DNA of 64,000 nucleotides from CAWCXF01 sp963799455 (GTDB taxonomy: Bacteria; Pseudomonadota; Alphaproteobacteria; Rhodobacterales; Rhodobacteraceae), in the NCBI GenBank assembly GCA_963799455.1, contig CAWCXF010000007.1, positions 434,001 to 498,000 of the forward strand, read 5' to 3'. The notes below the pieces were generated by a model that was given only the letters and a program-made list of their open reading frames with translations, was not told the origin of the DNA and did no database searches. This document shows, piece after piece, positions 26,554 to 35,582 of the stretch. How positions within the stretch are numbered: position 1 is the stretch's first letter; each line of letters opens with the position of its first letter. Both the position numbers and the translations under genes were made by a program.

Positions 26554-28506
26554 TCAGCGGGCCCGCCCCGGGACGTGGGCGGCGGGCGCCTCGTTGTAGT
26601 CCTCGGGCTCGATGGGCGCGTGGGTCGGCGCCTCGAGGTGGCCCAGGCCCTGCGCGTCCCCCCCGGGCGCCCGGCCGGGGGCGGGGAAGCGCAGGTTCAG
26701 CGCGATCCCGACCGCGCCCAGGGCGAGGCCCATGACGTCGGTGGTCAGCCCCGGCTTGATCAGCGTGAAGGCCGCGGCGATGAGCAGCAGCCGCGTGACG
26801 GCGCCCGCGGGCTTGAGCAGGTAGCCCGCGACCCCGCCCGACAGCAGCGTCACGCCGGTCGCGGCGGTGATCGCCGTGGTGACGATCCGCTCCCACGGCC
26901 CGATCATGAGGAGCGAGGGGCCGAAGACGAACATGAACGGGATGATGTAGCCGGTGAGCCCGAGCTTCACCGCCGCGTAGGAGGTGGACCAGACGGGCGA
27001 GCGGCTGATGCCGCAGGCGGCGTAGACGGCGATCGCCACGGGCGGCGTGATCGCCGACAGGATCGCGAAGTAGAAGACGAACATGTGCGCCGCCTCGACC
27101 GCGATCCCGAGGCGCACCAAGGCCGGGACCAGCAGCGCCACCTGGACGATGTAGGCCGGCGTCGTCGGCATCCCCATGCCGAGCACGATGCCCGCCATCA
27201 TGGTCAGGATCAGCGCCGGCAGCAGCATGTCCTGCGCCGCCGCCTTGACGATGCCGGTGAAGGTGAGCCCCAGCCCCGTCTGGGCGATGACGCCGATGAC
27301 GATGCCGGCCGAGGCGCAGGCGAGCGCGACGATGACCGAGTTGATGGCGCCCGCCTCGAGCCCGTCGATCAGCTTGGCCCAGGAGAACTCGCCCCGCGTG
27401 GTGCGCCGCATCAGCACTACCGGAACCACCGAGAGGATGCCCATCAGCGCCGAGTAGGGCGCCGAGAAGCCCGACATCAGCGTGCCGATGATGACGACGA
27501 GCGGGGCGAACAGGTGCCCGCGCTCCATCAGCACCTCGCCCACCCGCGGCAGGTCGGCCCGCGGCAGCCCCTGGAGCCCCTGGAGGCGCGCCTCGAAATG
27601 GACCGCGAGGAAGACGGCGAGGTAGTAGAGCAGCGCCGGCAGGAGCGCGAAGGCCGCGACCGTCAGGTAGCCCACGCCGAGGAACTCGGCCATCACGAAG
27701 GCCGCGGCCCCCATGATCGGCGGCATGATCTGGCCGCCCGTGGAGGCCACCGCCTCGACCGCGCCCGCGAAGGGCGCGGGGTAGCCGATGCGCTTCATCA
27801 GGGGGATGGTGAAGGTGCCCGTGGTCATCACGTTGGCCACCGCCGAGCCCGAGACCGAGCCGAAGAGCCCGCTCGTCACCACCGCGACCTTGGCCGGGCC
27901 GCCGGCCTGATGACCGGTGAGCGCGAGCGCGAAGTCCATGAAGAGCTTGCCGACGCCGAAGCGCTCGGCGAGCGCGCCGAAGATGACGAAGAGCACGACG
28001 TAGGTGGCCGAGACCTGCGCCGGGATGCCGAACAGCGCGTCGGTGGTCATGTACTGGTATTCGAGCAGCCGCACGATCTCGGTGTTGGTGAAGAACACCT
28101 GATAGCCGAGGAAGAGGAGCGCCGTGACCGGCAGGATCGGCCCGATGGCGCGCCGCGTGGCCTCCAGCACGACGACGATCATCAGGACCGCGAAGGCCAG
28201 GTCTCGCGTCGAGACGGGCCCGACATAGGCCATGCGGGTGGTGAAGTAGTCCTGCAGCACGATCGGATAGGCGGTGGCGGCGACCGAGCCGGCCATGAAG
28301 GCCCAGTCGAGCGGGCCCGGCCCCTTGCCCTCCCGCGGCCTCCAGAGCGGAAGCGTCAGGTAGGCCAGCACCAGCGCGAAGCCGAAATGCGTCGTGCGCA
28401 GCGTGAAGGCGTTGGGCGGCCCCGCATAGGCGACGTAGAGGTGGAACGCGCTCATCGACACCGCGACGACCGTGATCGCGCGCCTGAGCCACGACGCGGT
28501 GGGCAT
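26554..28506 (-). CDS. TRAP transporter fused permease (4TM and 12TM) subunit
   Basis: 650 residues with about 16-17 hydrophobic helices. The N-terminal quarter corresponds to the small DctQ-like subunit and the rest to DctM, the fusion typical of TAXI-type TRAP systems; conserved pieces include ASTGGQIMPPIMGAAAFVMA and GMGMPTTPAYIVQVALLVPA. Start ATG 28506 has GGAGGAGG upstream; a GTG at 28527 would place that site inside the coding region. It uses an ion gradient to import a carboxylate delivered by the periplasmic binding protein encoded 81 bases upstream. A short hydrophilic C-terminal tail ends EAPAAHVPGRAR. Confidence 0.93.
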   Translation of the reverse strand: MPTASWLRRAITVVAVSMSAFHLYVAYAGPPNAFTLRTTHFGFALVLAYLTLPLWRPREGKGPGPLDWAFMAGSVAATAYPIVLQDYFTTRMAYVGPVSTRDLAFAVLMIVVVLEATRRAIGPILPVTALLFLGYQVFFTNTEIVRLLEYQYMTTDALFGIPAQVSATYVVLFVIFGALAERFGVGKLFMDFALALTGHQAGGPAKVAVVTSGLFGSVSGSAVANVMTTGTFTIPLMKRIGYPAPFAGAVEAVASTGGQIMPPIMGAAAFVMAEFLGVGYLTVAAFALLPALLYYLAVFLAVHFEARLQGLQGLPRADLPRVGEVLMERGHLFAPLVVIIGTLMSGFSAPYSALMGILSVVPVVLMRRTTRGEFSWAKLIDGLEAGAINSVIVALACASAGIVIGVIAQTGLGLTFTGIVKAAAQDMLLPALILTMMAGIVLGMGMPTTPAYIVQVALLVPALVRLGIAVEAAHMFVFYFAILSAITPPVAIAVYAACGISRSPVWSTSYAAVKLGLTGYIIPFMFVFGPSLLMIGPWERIVTTAITAATGVTLLSGGVAGYLLKPAGAVTRLLLIAAAFTLIKPGLTTDVMGLALGAVGIALNLRFPAPGRAPGGDAQGLGHLEAPTHAPIEPEDYNEAPAAHVPGRAR

Positions 28507-28587
28507 CCCTCGCCTCCTCCTTGTCACTGGGGGCCGGGGGCGGTCATCGCGCCGCCCCGCGGCCCCCGCGGCGCCCCTGAGCGCGTG

Positions 28588-29517
28588 CTACATCTCGACG
28601 CCCTGGGACTCGTAGAACGCGCGGGCGCCCTCGTGCATCGGCACGCCCACGTCCTGGGCCATCTCCTCCAAGGTGATGCCCTCCATCGCCGCGGCGATGG
28701 CGGCGAGATCCTGGCGGTTCTCCCACATCTGCGTGAGCAGGCCCTCGACGATCTCCGCGTCGAGGTCGCAGCGCGCGATGACGTGGGTGGCGTAGCCCAC
28801 CGCGGTCACGTCCGCGTCCTGGCCGGGGTAGGTGCCGGCGGGGATGGTGATCGCAGCGTAGCCCGGGTTGATCTCCTCGCGCATCGTGTCGATGAACGCC
28901 TGGTCGAGCCCGACGAGCGTGATGTCGGCGCTGTTGGCGAGATCCATGATCGCCGAGGCGGGGATGGTGGTGCCCAGCGTGAACACGTCGGCGTTGCCGT
29001 CCTGCATGAGCGCCACGCCGTCGGAGTAGGACACGTAGTCCACCGCCTCCATGTCGTCGTAGCCGAGCCCCGCGGCCTCGAGCACCGCGCGCGTCACCTG
29101 CTCGGCGGTGTTGCCGACGGGCTGGGTGGTGAGCCGCTTGCCGGCGAAGTCGTCCACGCCCTCGATGCCGCTGCCGGCCCGCGCCACGATCTGGAAGTAC
29201 TGCGGGTAGAGCGTGGCGAGGTTGCACACGTTGTCGGCGGCCTCGGTGAAGGGCTCGCGCCCTTGAATCGCGTCCACCGTGGAGATCGAGTTGGCGAAGC
29301 CGAGGTCGGCCTGCCCGCCCTGCACGCCCTGGACGTTGGCGACCCCGCCGCCCGGCAGCACCTGGACCGACACGCCCAGGGGCTCGGCCATGCCCTGGAG
29401 CGCGCCGCCCAGCGGATACCACGACCCGCCCTGCGGCCCGGTCATCAGGCGCAGCTGCTGCGCGCTGACGGGTCCCGCCAGGGCCGCCACCGCGGCCGTC
29501 ATCATCAGCATCCTCAT
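28588..29517 (-). CDS. TAXI-family TRAP substrate-binding protein
   Basis: 309 residues from ATG 29517, just downstream of GGGAGG. The signal peptide MLMMTAAVAALAGPVSAQ exports it to the periplasm. The mature start LRLMTGPQGGSWYPLGGALQ and the later ADLGFANSISTVDAIQG are hallmarks of TAXI (TRAP-associated extracytoplasmic immunogenic) proteins. Ligands of the family include glutamate, 2-oxoglutarate and other acids; this one cannot be assigned. It forms an operon with the downstream fused permease. Confidence 0.93.
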   Translation of the reverse strand: MRMLMMTAAVAALAGPVSAQQLRLMTGPQGGSWYPLGGALQGMAEPLGVSVQVLPGGGVANVQGVQGGQADLGFANSISTVDAIQGREPFTEAADNVCNLATLYPQYFQIVARAGSGIEGVDDFAGKRLTTQPVGNTAEQVTRAVLEAAGLGYDDMEAVDYVSYSDGVALMQDGNADVFTLGTTIPASAIMDLANSADITLVGLDQAFIDTMREEINPGYAAITIPAGTYPGQDADVTAVGYATHVIARCDLDAEIVEGLLTQMWENRQDLAAIAAAMEGITLEEMAQDVGVPMHEGARAFYESQGVEM

Positions 29518-30827
29518 CCCGCATCCTCCCTCGGGTGGTCGCCCGCGAGCCGGGCCTCTCCCGACCCCGAGGGCACATGACGGGCGCGGCGATGTCAACG
29601 TGCTTCGCGCCGCGGGGCGGGCGGAAGCGGCGTGCCGACGCCGTCGTCTCTCACCCGGTCCGACATCCTCTTCCCAGCCGGCTTGGCGCTTCTCGGCCGG
29701 ATGAGGCGGGGCTGCTCCGGACGGGAACGCGCCCTCCGGCGCCATCAGGCGTGGATCGCGGAGCGCCCCATGCGTCGCTCTGGCGGGAGGCGGCGGTCGC
29801 GGCGGCGGTCGGCTCCTGGGACGTGCGGCTCGCCAGGCGGGCGTCCACGAAGGCTCGCGGCTCGGGGTCCGACCCGATGCGGGCCGACATGCCGGAACGG
29901 TGCCGGCGCCGATGCCCGGCCGCCGCGCTCGTGGCCGCCGCAGCGGCCAGCTCCCCCCTCACGGCGTCGCGTCCAGCCGTCATGGTCCTGGACCCCCCCA
30001 TGGGCGCGAAGGGCGCGCCGGTGGCGGTGCCGGTGCCGGTGGCGGTGGCCGCGGCCGCGGGGCTCCGAGGGCGGCGAGGAGGGCCAGGACGACCCCCTTC
30101 TCCCTGCGCCACACGGCGCCCGGGCCTCCGATCCGGGCCTCCGATCCGAACCTCCGACGCGCCCTCCGCTTTCCGGCCGGCCTCCGCGCCGCCGGGCGGA
30201 CCCGCGATCCGCTCCGGCCCGGGCCGGCGGCGGATGGCGGCCTCCCGCGCGCTCGTCGGGGTGCTGGCGGGCGCGGTGGCCCATCCGGGCCGAAGATGGG
30301 CTGGAAGACGCCGGGCCGGTCGTCCTCGCGGTCCTCGCGCCGGATGCCCACGGTGGGCTCGGGCCCGACGTCCGGGGTGGCGAAGCGCTGCGCCGCGAGG
30401 TCGCGGACGACGCGCGCGCCGCCCGGCGGCTCGCGGAGCTGCGGGCGCGGCCCGAGCCGGCGCCCGGGTCTCGTCGCGCGCGGCTGTCGATCGTCATGGC
30501 GATGCGGTCGAAGGCGACGGGCGCCTTGGTGTGGGCGTCGGCGCGGACCGTCTCGAAGCTCCGGAAGGCCGGCTCGGCCGACTGCCCGCTCCGGCTTGGC
30601 CGACTGCCCGTTCAGGACCGTCGGAGAGCCACCCGTCGCGCGGGGAGGGCGGCAGGAGGCCGGCGGCGCGCAGGCGGCGGCCCGTCACGGCGGCCCGTCA
30701 CGGCGTCGCGGCGCACGTCGCAGGGATCGCGACCGCATCGCGCGACACGCCGTCCAGCAGCGTGCCCACGCCCCGCGCGCGCCGGCCGCCCATGCCGTGG
30801 TCGCGCGCGGGCGGCGCCATCCTGCCC

Positions 30828-30875
30828 GGCCCGAGATCCTGCCCGGCCCGAGATCCTGCCCGGCCCGAACGCGGC
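30828..30875. repeat. tandem repeat, CCCGGCCCGAGATCCTG x3
   Basis: A 17-bp unit repeats about three times perfectly in non-coding DNA. Confidence 0.75.
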
Positions 30876-31329
30876 GATCATGCCGCCGCGGCCTCGTCGC
30901 CGATGAGGCGCCCTCGGCGCGGGTCGGGACGGGCCCCTCGCGGCCGCCGCGCGGCGCGGGGAGGCGCGGGGAGGCGCGCCGCCGCGTCCGGGCCGGCGGC
31001 GCCCCCGATCTGCGCCGCCGGCCCGGCCAGGGGCTGGGGGGCGAGGATGCGCGCGGCGGGCAGGGGCGCGGTGGGGGGGGGGTCGGGGAATGGCGCGGGC
31101 GCGCAAGGCATGCGCCCAAGGCGGCGCAGGCGGGGAAGGCCGTCCGCGGTGAAAGCTCTCCGGATCAAGCCGGGCGGCTGCGCGCCGCGGGGGGGCGGCA
31201 CCCCCCCGCGGTCAGGCCGGCTCGCCATGGCCCGGGCGCGCGCCGCCCCGCAGCGCCGTGGCTCGGGTGAGGGACGGTGCGCCCCGGGGGGACGTCACCT
31301 CCCCCGCGGCGCGATGGCCGGCTCGACGG

Positions 31330-31375
31330 GATGCTTGGCCCGGGATGCTTGGCCCGGGATGCTTGGCCCGGGCGC
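31330..31375. repeat. tandem repeat, GATGCTTGGCCCGG x3
   Basis: A 14-bp unit repeats three times perfectly in non-coding DNA. Confidence 0.8.
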
Positions 31376-31466
31376 GGCATCCGGCAGGACGGGGCCCCTT
31401 TGCGGCACGCCGCCAGGCCCCCATGGCTCGGACGCGAGGGGATCGGCCGCCCCTCCGGGAGGCCGA

Positions 31467-31778
31467 TCAGGCCTCGGATCGCCCCTCGACGCCGGCATCG
31501 CTCCGAAGCGCCCGAGGGTCGGCCCCCGGCCGCCTCGTCAAGCACCGCTCGAACGGGTCCGTGTGGCCGCTGGCGGGCTCCGGGCAGGGAGAGGAGCCGC
31601 CCCCGAAGCCCCGACGGCGCTCCACGGGCCGTTCTGCGAGGGGGCTGCCCGCTCGGCGAGCAGCTCCCGCGCGGCCCGCGAGCGCCAGCACCCCCCGCCC
31701 GGCCGCCTCGCGCGCCGCGCCGCGCTCGGCCGCGCTCGCCAGAGCGGGCACCGCCGTCGCGTCGCCATCGCCGCTCAT
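31467..31778 (-). CDS. small protein, third cistron of the Mu-like module
   Basis: 103 codons from ATG 31778, whose first bases overlap the stop of the preceding cistron (ATGA). It opens MSGDGDATAVPALASAAERG, an Ala-rich helical start, then becomes Arg/Pro/Gly-rich, suggesting that the 3' part is already frameshifted. Supported mainly by the overlap. Function unknown. Confidence 0.35.
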   Translation of the reverse strand: MSGDGDATAVPALASAAERGAAREAAGRGVLALAGRAGAARRAGSPLAERPVERRRGFGGGSSPCPEPASGHTDPFERCLTRRPGADPRALRSDAGVEGRSEA

Positions 31779-32062
31779 TGCATTCCCCCTGCGCCGGCGC
31801 GGCTCCGAGCCGCCCCCATGCAGTCCCACACCGTCGTGGACGCGTCGTGAGCCGCACGGGGGTCCTCCCGGAGCCGCGCCACGATGGCGGCGATGCGCTC
31901 GCCCGCGTCGGGGGCGGCGGGATCGATGGCCGCGAGGCGATCGGCCTCCCGCGCCACCACCCTGGGGCAGGGCGCCAGGGCCTTGAAGCCCGCCCGCGAC
32001 CGCTCGACGCCCTCAGGCGTCATCTCTGCCACCAAGGACACCGTTCCGTCCTTCGTGCTCAA
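31775..32062 (-). CDS. small protein, second cistron of the Mu-like module
   Basis: 95 residues starting at TTG 32062, which overlaps the reconstructed stop of the Mu B-like ATPase gene (TTGA). The sequence has normal composition (MSTKDGTVSLVAEMTPEGVE, then RVVAREADRLAAIDPAAPDA and ERIAAIVARLRED) with helical character and no membrane segment. Coupling on both sides argues that it is real. In Mu-like phages this position, just after B, holds small early genes of variable function; no specific family is recognised. Confidence 0.5.
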   Translation of the reverse strand: MSTKDGTVSLVAEMTPEGVERSRAGFKALAPCPRVVAREADRLAAIDPAAPDAGERIAAIVARLREDPRAAHDASTTVWDCMGAARSRAGAGGMQ

Positions 32063-32154
32063 ACCCCCTTCGTTGTCAGATTCATGTCGTGGATCGCGGC
32101 CCGCACATGGCCAGTCCCCATCGGGTCCTCGCCCGCGAACAGCGCCGCGAGGTC

Positions 32155-32162
32155 GAGCACCT
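32155..32162. repeat. target-site duplication GAGCACCT (left)
   Basis: GAGCACCT here and at 33588-33595 flank the IS256 element exactly outside its inverted repeats. Confidence 0.85.
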
Positions 32163-33587
32163 GGTGCTGTCTCGGAGGTGGTGGAAATCGGGATGACGCG
32201 ATCTCCGGCGGGGCGAGGTTACGACGTCACGCGGCGAGATCAATCGCCTGATCGGCGAGCGGCGCGGAGAGGCTCTCCCAGCCGTCGACCTTGCGCATGA
32301 CGATCTGCCCCGAGGCCAGCAGCGCCCAGAACAGCATGGGCGCGGTCTCGGCCTGGGGCAGGACGGTCTGGGTCTTGATGCGTCGCTTGAACTCCTCGTG
32401 CAGCCGCTCGATGGCGTTGGTCGTGCGGGCCGACTTCCACTGGCCGGGCGGCAGGCGCGTGAAGGTGAAGAGCCGATCCCCGTTCGGGGGGCTTACGCGG
32501 CCCCACCGGGGCCACGGTCCCCCCTCACCCTCGAGGCTGTCGGCGACGGGGCGGCACTTCAGCCGCCACTTGCGGAGGAATGCCCTGCGGCGGTCCTCCA
32601 CCTCGGCCGCCGTGTCGGCGTAGATCATGTCGCGGTAGTCTTCGGTCAGCTCGTCGTGGAGCCGCTTCGGGGCGTGGGCGAGCAGGTTGCGGTGCTTGTG
32701 AACCGTGCACCGCTGGGCCGGGACGTCGGGCCACAGCGCCGCCAGCGCCGCCTCGAGCCCGGGCACGCCGTCGACGATGAGGAGCTCGGGCGCCTTGAGG
32801 CCGCGCCGGGTCATGTCCTCGAGAAAGGCCGTCCAGGCGACCGTGCTCTCGCCACCCATGCTCTTCAGCGCGAGCAGCACTTTCTGGCCGTCGCGCCGCA
32901 CGCCGACCGCGACCAGCAGCGAGATGGCGGTCGCCTTGCGGTCGATCTTCACCCTGACCACCGTGCCGTCGAGGATCAGCCGGGCGATGTCCTGCGCGCC
33001 GAGATCGCGGGCGTTCCACGCCTCCCAGTCGGTCTTCACCTTGCGCCAGGCTCGGCTGACCACGTCCTTGCCGACAGCCCCGTCGAACAAGGCAGCCAAG
33101 GCGCGGCGCACCCGCCGGGTGTTGGTCCCGGCCAGGTAGGCCCCGGCGATCAGCGCCTCCGCGCGCTTGGTCAGGCGCTGATAGCGACGCAGCCCCTTCG
33201 AGCGCCACTCCGCCGTGCCGCCCTCCTCGCGCATGAGCCGCGCCCTGGGCACGCGCACCGTCTCAGGCCCGAACGTGCCGATCACCTGCCGCTCGCGATG
33301 CCCGTTGCGCCACCCCCGCGGTCCCTCGTCGGTCCGCTCGTAGCGGGCCCGTCCGAGCGCCGCCTCCAGCTCCTCCTCGAGGATCGCCTCGATGAAGGCG
33401 CGGACCCGGCCGCGGACCCCATCCTCGATCGGGTCGCTCCAGTCCCCGAGCGATGGCGCGCTCGCGCTCGTCGTCGTAGTCTCATCCATGGCGTGGTCTC
33501 CACGGCGGTGGCAACCGCCGTCCAGGGTTGGGTCAATGCCCGGAGACTACGCCAACCCCGAAACTCCACCACGTTCGCGACAGGACC
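32163..33587 (-). mobile_element. intact IS256-family insertion sequence
   Basis: The ends are imperfect inverted repeats starting GGTGCTGTC (left) and, on the opposite strand, GGTCCTGTC (right), with shared internal blocks GTGGTGGA and TCTCCGG. It is flanked by an 8-bp duplication, as expected for the family, and carries one intact transposase gene. It sits inside the Mu B-like ATPase gene, so it is younger than that module. Confidence 0.88.
32227..33489 (-). CDS. IS256-family transposase with an internal insertion
   Basis: 420 residues, slightly longer than the usual about 400. The mutator-type domains are present: RARYERTDEGPRGWRNGHRE, the first catalytic Asp in LILDGTVVRVKIDR, the second in LIVDGVPGLEAAL, QRCTVHKHRN, and the Glu region TTNAIERLHEEFKRRIKT. 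Between DSLE and DRLFTFTRLPPGQW lies GEGGPWPRWGRVSPPNG, where relatives have about three residues; the DNA of that insert is a nested palindrome. The gene is otherwise uninterrupted and the element has intact ends, so it may be active. Confidence 0.92.
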   Translation of the reverse strand: MDETTTTSASAPSLGDWSDPIEDGVRGRVRAFIEAILEEELEAALGRARYERTDEGPRGWRNGHRERQVIGTFGPETVRVPRARLMREEGGTAEWRSKGLRRYQRLTKRAEALIAGAYLAGTNTRRVRRALAALFDGAVGKDVVSRAWRKVKTDWEAWNARDLGAQDIARLILDGTVVRVKIDRKATAISLLVAVGVRRDGQKVLLALKSMGGESTVAWTAFLEDMTRRGLKAPELLIVDGVPGLEAALAALWPDVPAQRCTVHKHRNLLAHAPKRLHDELTEDYRDMIYADTAAEVEDRRRAFLRKWRLKCRPVADSLEGEGGPWPRWGRVSPPNGDRLFTFTRLPPGQWKSARTTNAIERLHEEFKRRIKTQTVLPQAETAPMLFWALLASGQIVMRKVDGWESLSAPLADQAIDLAA

Positions 33588-33595
33588 GAGCACCT
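33588..33595. repeat. target-site duplication GAGCACCT (right)
   Basis: Second copy of the 8-bp direct repeat flanking the IS256 element. Confidence 0.85.
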
Positions 33596-34368
33596 TGCGC
33601 ACGTTGCGAAGCCCACCCCCGAGGCGTGCCGTGGCGTGGAGCGCCGCGACCGACCGCGCGTCCGTCACCCCGACCCGCGTCGCCAGCTCCGCCACATCGG
33701 TGCGGCTCGGCACTTGGACGATCACCGGCCGTGCGATCCGGCTCCAGAGCTGCGGGATGGCCCGGACCTTGCGCTCAAGGGTCAGACCGCCCACCAGCGC
33801 GAGGTCGCAGCCCGCCTCCCCGCACACGGCGCGGAGCCATTCGAGGGCGTCCGCCGACAGGTGCTGCGCCTCGTCCGCCACGATGATCTGGCCGTGGCCC
33901 CAAGGTAGCTCACGATCTGCCGGCGCACGTCCGTGCGGCTGCGGTTGCGCGTCCCGTCGCCCCAGACCGACAGGATCGTGTCGGCCAGCGCATAGACCCC
34001 GCCCTCGCCGCGCACCGCGGTGAAGTCGATCGCGCCGGGCTCGTCCACCAGGAAGCGGCGGATCGCCATGCTCTTGCCCACGCCGGGCGCGCCGGCGACG
34101 AGCGTCATGCCCACGCCGGGCGACGTGCGGGCGAGCTTGAGCGAACGCAGCACGTCGCGCGCCGTCGCCGTCTCGGTGAAGCCGTCCGCAGCGCGCCGCC
34201 GCAGCCCGCGCACCAGATCGCCATAGTCATCGGTCACGCCGCCCGCCTCCGGGGGCGGCCCCTCGTCAACCCGCTTCACAACCCTCAGATGGTCTGCCGT
34301 CTTGTCCCCCGCTTGAGTTGCCGGCTCGCGCCGGCGCCGACTGGCGTGGGGGGCGTCGCAAGCGCCCC

Positions 34369-35582
34369 TCACGCCGCTCCGCCGCCCGACCAGCAAAGGC
34401 CGAGCGCGCGATCCATGTCGGCGCGATGCCGGTCCAGCTCCGCCTTGCTCGGCGGCCCGTCCGGCTCGGGCGCCGGCCGCGTGCAGCCCGGCCCGCCGAA
34501 GCGCCCGGCCACCACCTTGCGCGCGGGCTGGGGCGCCGGGCCGAGCCCGTCCCCGTCCAGCGCCGCCAGAGCCTCACGCAGCTCGGCGTCCGATGCCGCC
34601 GCCCGCCACCTCGTGCCCCGAGAAGGCGCGGCCGTTGTCCGTGTGGAGCCGGTCGAAGATGCCGTGCTCGCGGCAGACCCGGCAGACCCGGCAGACCGGC
34701 AGACCCGGCAGATGAGGCGCACGGTGGCGGCCGCGTCCTCGCCGTCCGTCAGCTCCCAGCCCAGCACCACGTTGGACGCCACGTCCGCCAGCGCGAGCAT
34801 GACGGGACGGACCCCGCGACCGTCGCCCCAGTCCACCCGGAAGTCGAGCGTCCGCCCGCCGAGGGAAGACCCATTCGAGGGGCGCGATGCTCGTCTTGTC
34901 GCGCAGCACCGGCTGCGCAAGGCCTTCACGGCCGCGTCGGTGCCGTGGCGCAACGCCACGCGCCGCGCGGCGGGAAGGGCGTGCCACCGGCGAAGGATGG
35001 TCTCGTAAGAGGGCCAGTCCCACCCGAACTTGGCCTCCACGGCGCGCACGTCGCGCCACGCCTGGACGAGCCGCCACTCCGCCCCGGCGTCCCCGATGAG
35101 GCGGCGGAACAAGCGCCAGGCGTCATCGGACATGGCCGCCGGCGGCGGCGGCGCGGTCCCGTGGCCCGCCCAGCAGCGCCGGGGCGTGGTCGATGGGATC
35201 CACGCCCGCCACCGCCGCCAGGATGCGCCGCGGCGTCGCCTTGGACACGCCCTCGGACCCGAGCCGCTCGCCCACCAGAAGCACCCGCTCGGCCCAGCTC
35301 AGGCCCGCGCCCTCCGTCAGCAGCAGCCGCGCGATCGCCGCCTGCGCTCGGCCGCCGCGCGCATCGACGCCGGCGCCGCCAGGAAGGCCGCGTGCGCCGC
35401 GTCGTCGTAAGCGCCAGGCCCCAGCCCCGTCCGCTCCGCCTCCCGCCCAGCCCACGCCCGGCGCTCAGGCTCGGGGAGGTCGGCAGGGCGCACCATCTCG
35501 ACGGGACCACCGCTGCTGCGCTCCCGGAACAAGGCACATCCCTCCCGCAGCAGCCACCGCGAGGCGCTTTACGGCCCTTCGG
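34369..35582 (-). pseudogene. Mu A-like transposase, multiply frameshifted, N-terminus lost
   Basis: Minus-strand frames strung together give the Mu transposase order: AFLAAPASMRAAAERR, LSWAERVLLVGERLGSEGVS, ATPRRILAAVAGVDPID, MSDDAWRLFRRLIGDAG and FGWDWPSYETILRRWHALPA. Then comes the DDE core: first Asp in LDFRVDWGDGRGVRPVMLAL, second in HGIFDRLHTDNGRAFSGHEV. At least four frame changes occur; one coincides with a CGGCAGACC repeat at about 34,675-34,712. The N-terminal DNA-binding part ends where an IS5 element begins (35583). It lies upstream of, and in the same direction as, the B-like ATPase gene, the normal Mu arrangement. Confidence 0.8.
34675..34712. repeat. CGGCAGACC repeat inside the Mu A-like gene
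   Basis: Four to five near-identical 9-10-bp units interrupt the catalytic domain and shift its frame. Confidence 0.7.

Larger units (their letters stand above)
29518..31466. other. long gene-free, repeat-bearing stretch
   Basis: About 1.9 kb in which no frame on either strand has believable protein composition. It contains short tandem repeats at about 30,110-30,160, 30,828-30,875 and 31,330-31,375 and a run of nine G near 31,075. Its position downstream of the Mu-like genes suggests decayed prophage DNA, but I recognise no phage structural gene. Confidence 0.5.
32059..34236 (-). pseudogene. Mu B-like AAA ATPase gene, frameshifted and split by an IS256 element
   Basis: From GTG 34236 (GGAGG upstream) it reads an N-terminal helix (LRRRAADGFTETATARDVL), Walker A VAGAPGVGKSMAIRRFL, then breaks frame near 33,900. 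The next frame continues IIVADEAQHLSADALEWLR (Walker B), GGLTLERKVRAIPQLWSRIA and ARLGGGLRNVRKVL. There the IS256 element (32163-33587) interrupts. Removing it and one 8-bp duplication copy restores VRKVLDLAALFAGEDPMGTG, then HVRAAIHDMNLTTKGV and a stop at 32059. Mu B proteins are ATP-dependent target-DNA binders that stimulate the MuA transposase. About 250 residues when repaired. Confidence 0.8.

Noticed and set aside
25525..29580. A 1,351-codon open frame on the plus strand across the glutathione transferase and antisense to the TRAP genes
   Set aside because: It is antisense to well-recognised TRAP genes and has Arg/Gly/Asp-rich shadow composition; long frames arise because stop codons are rare at this GC.
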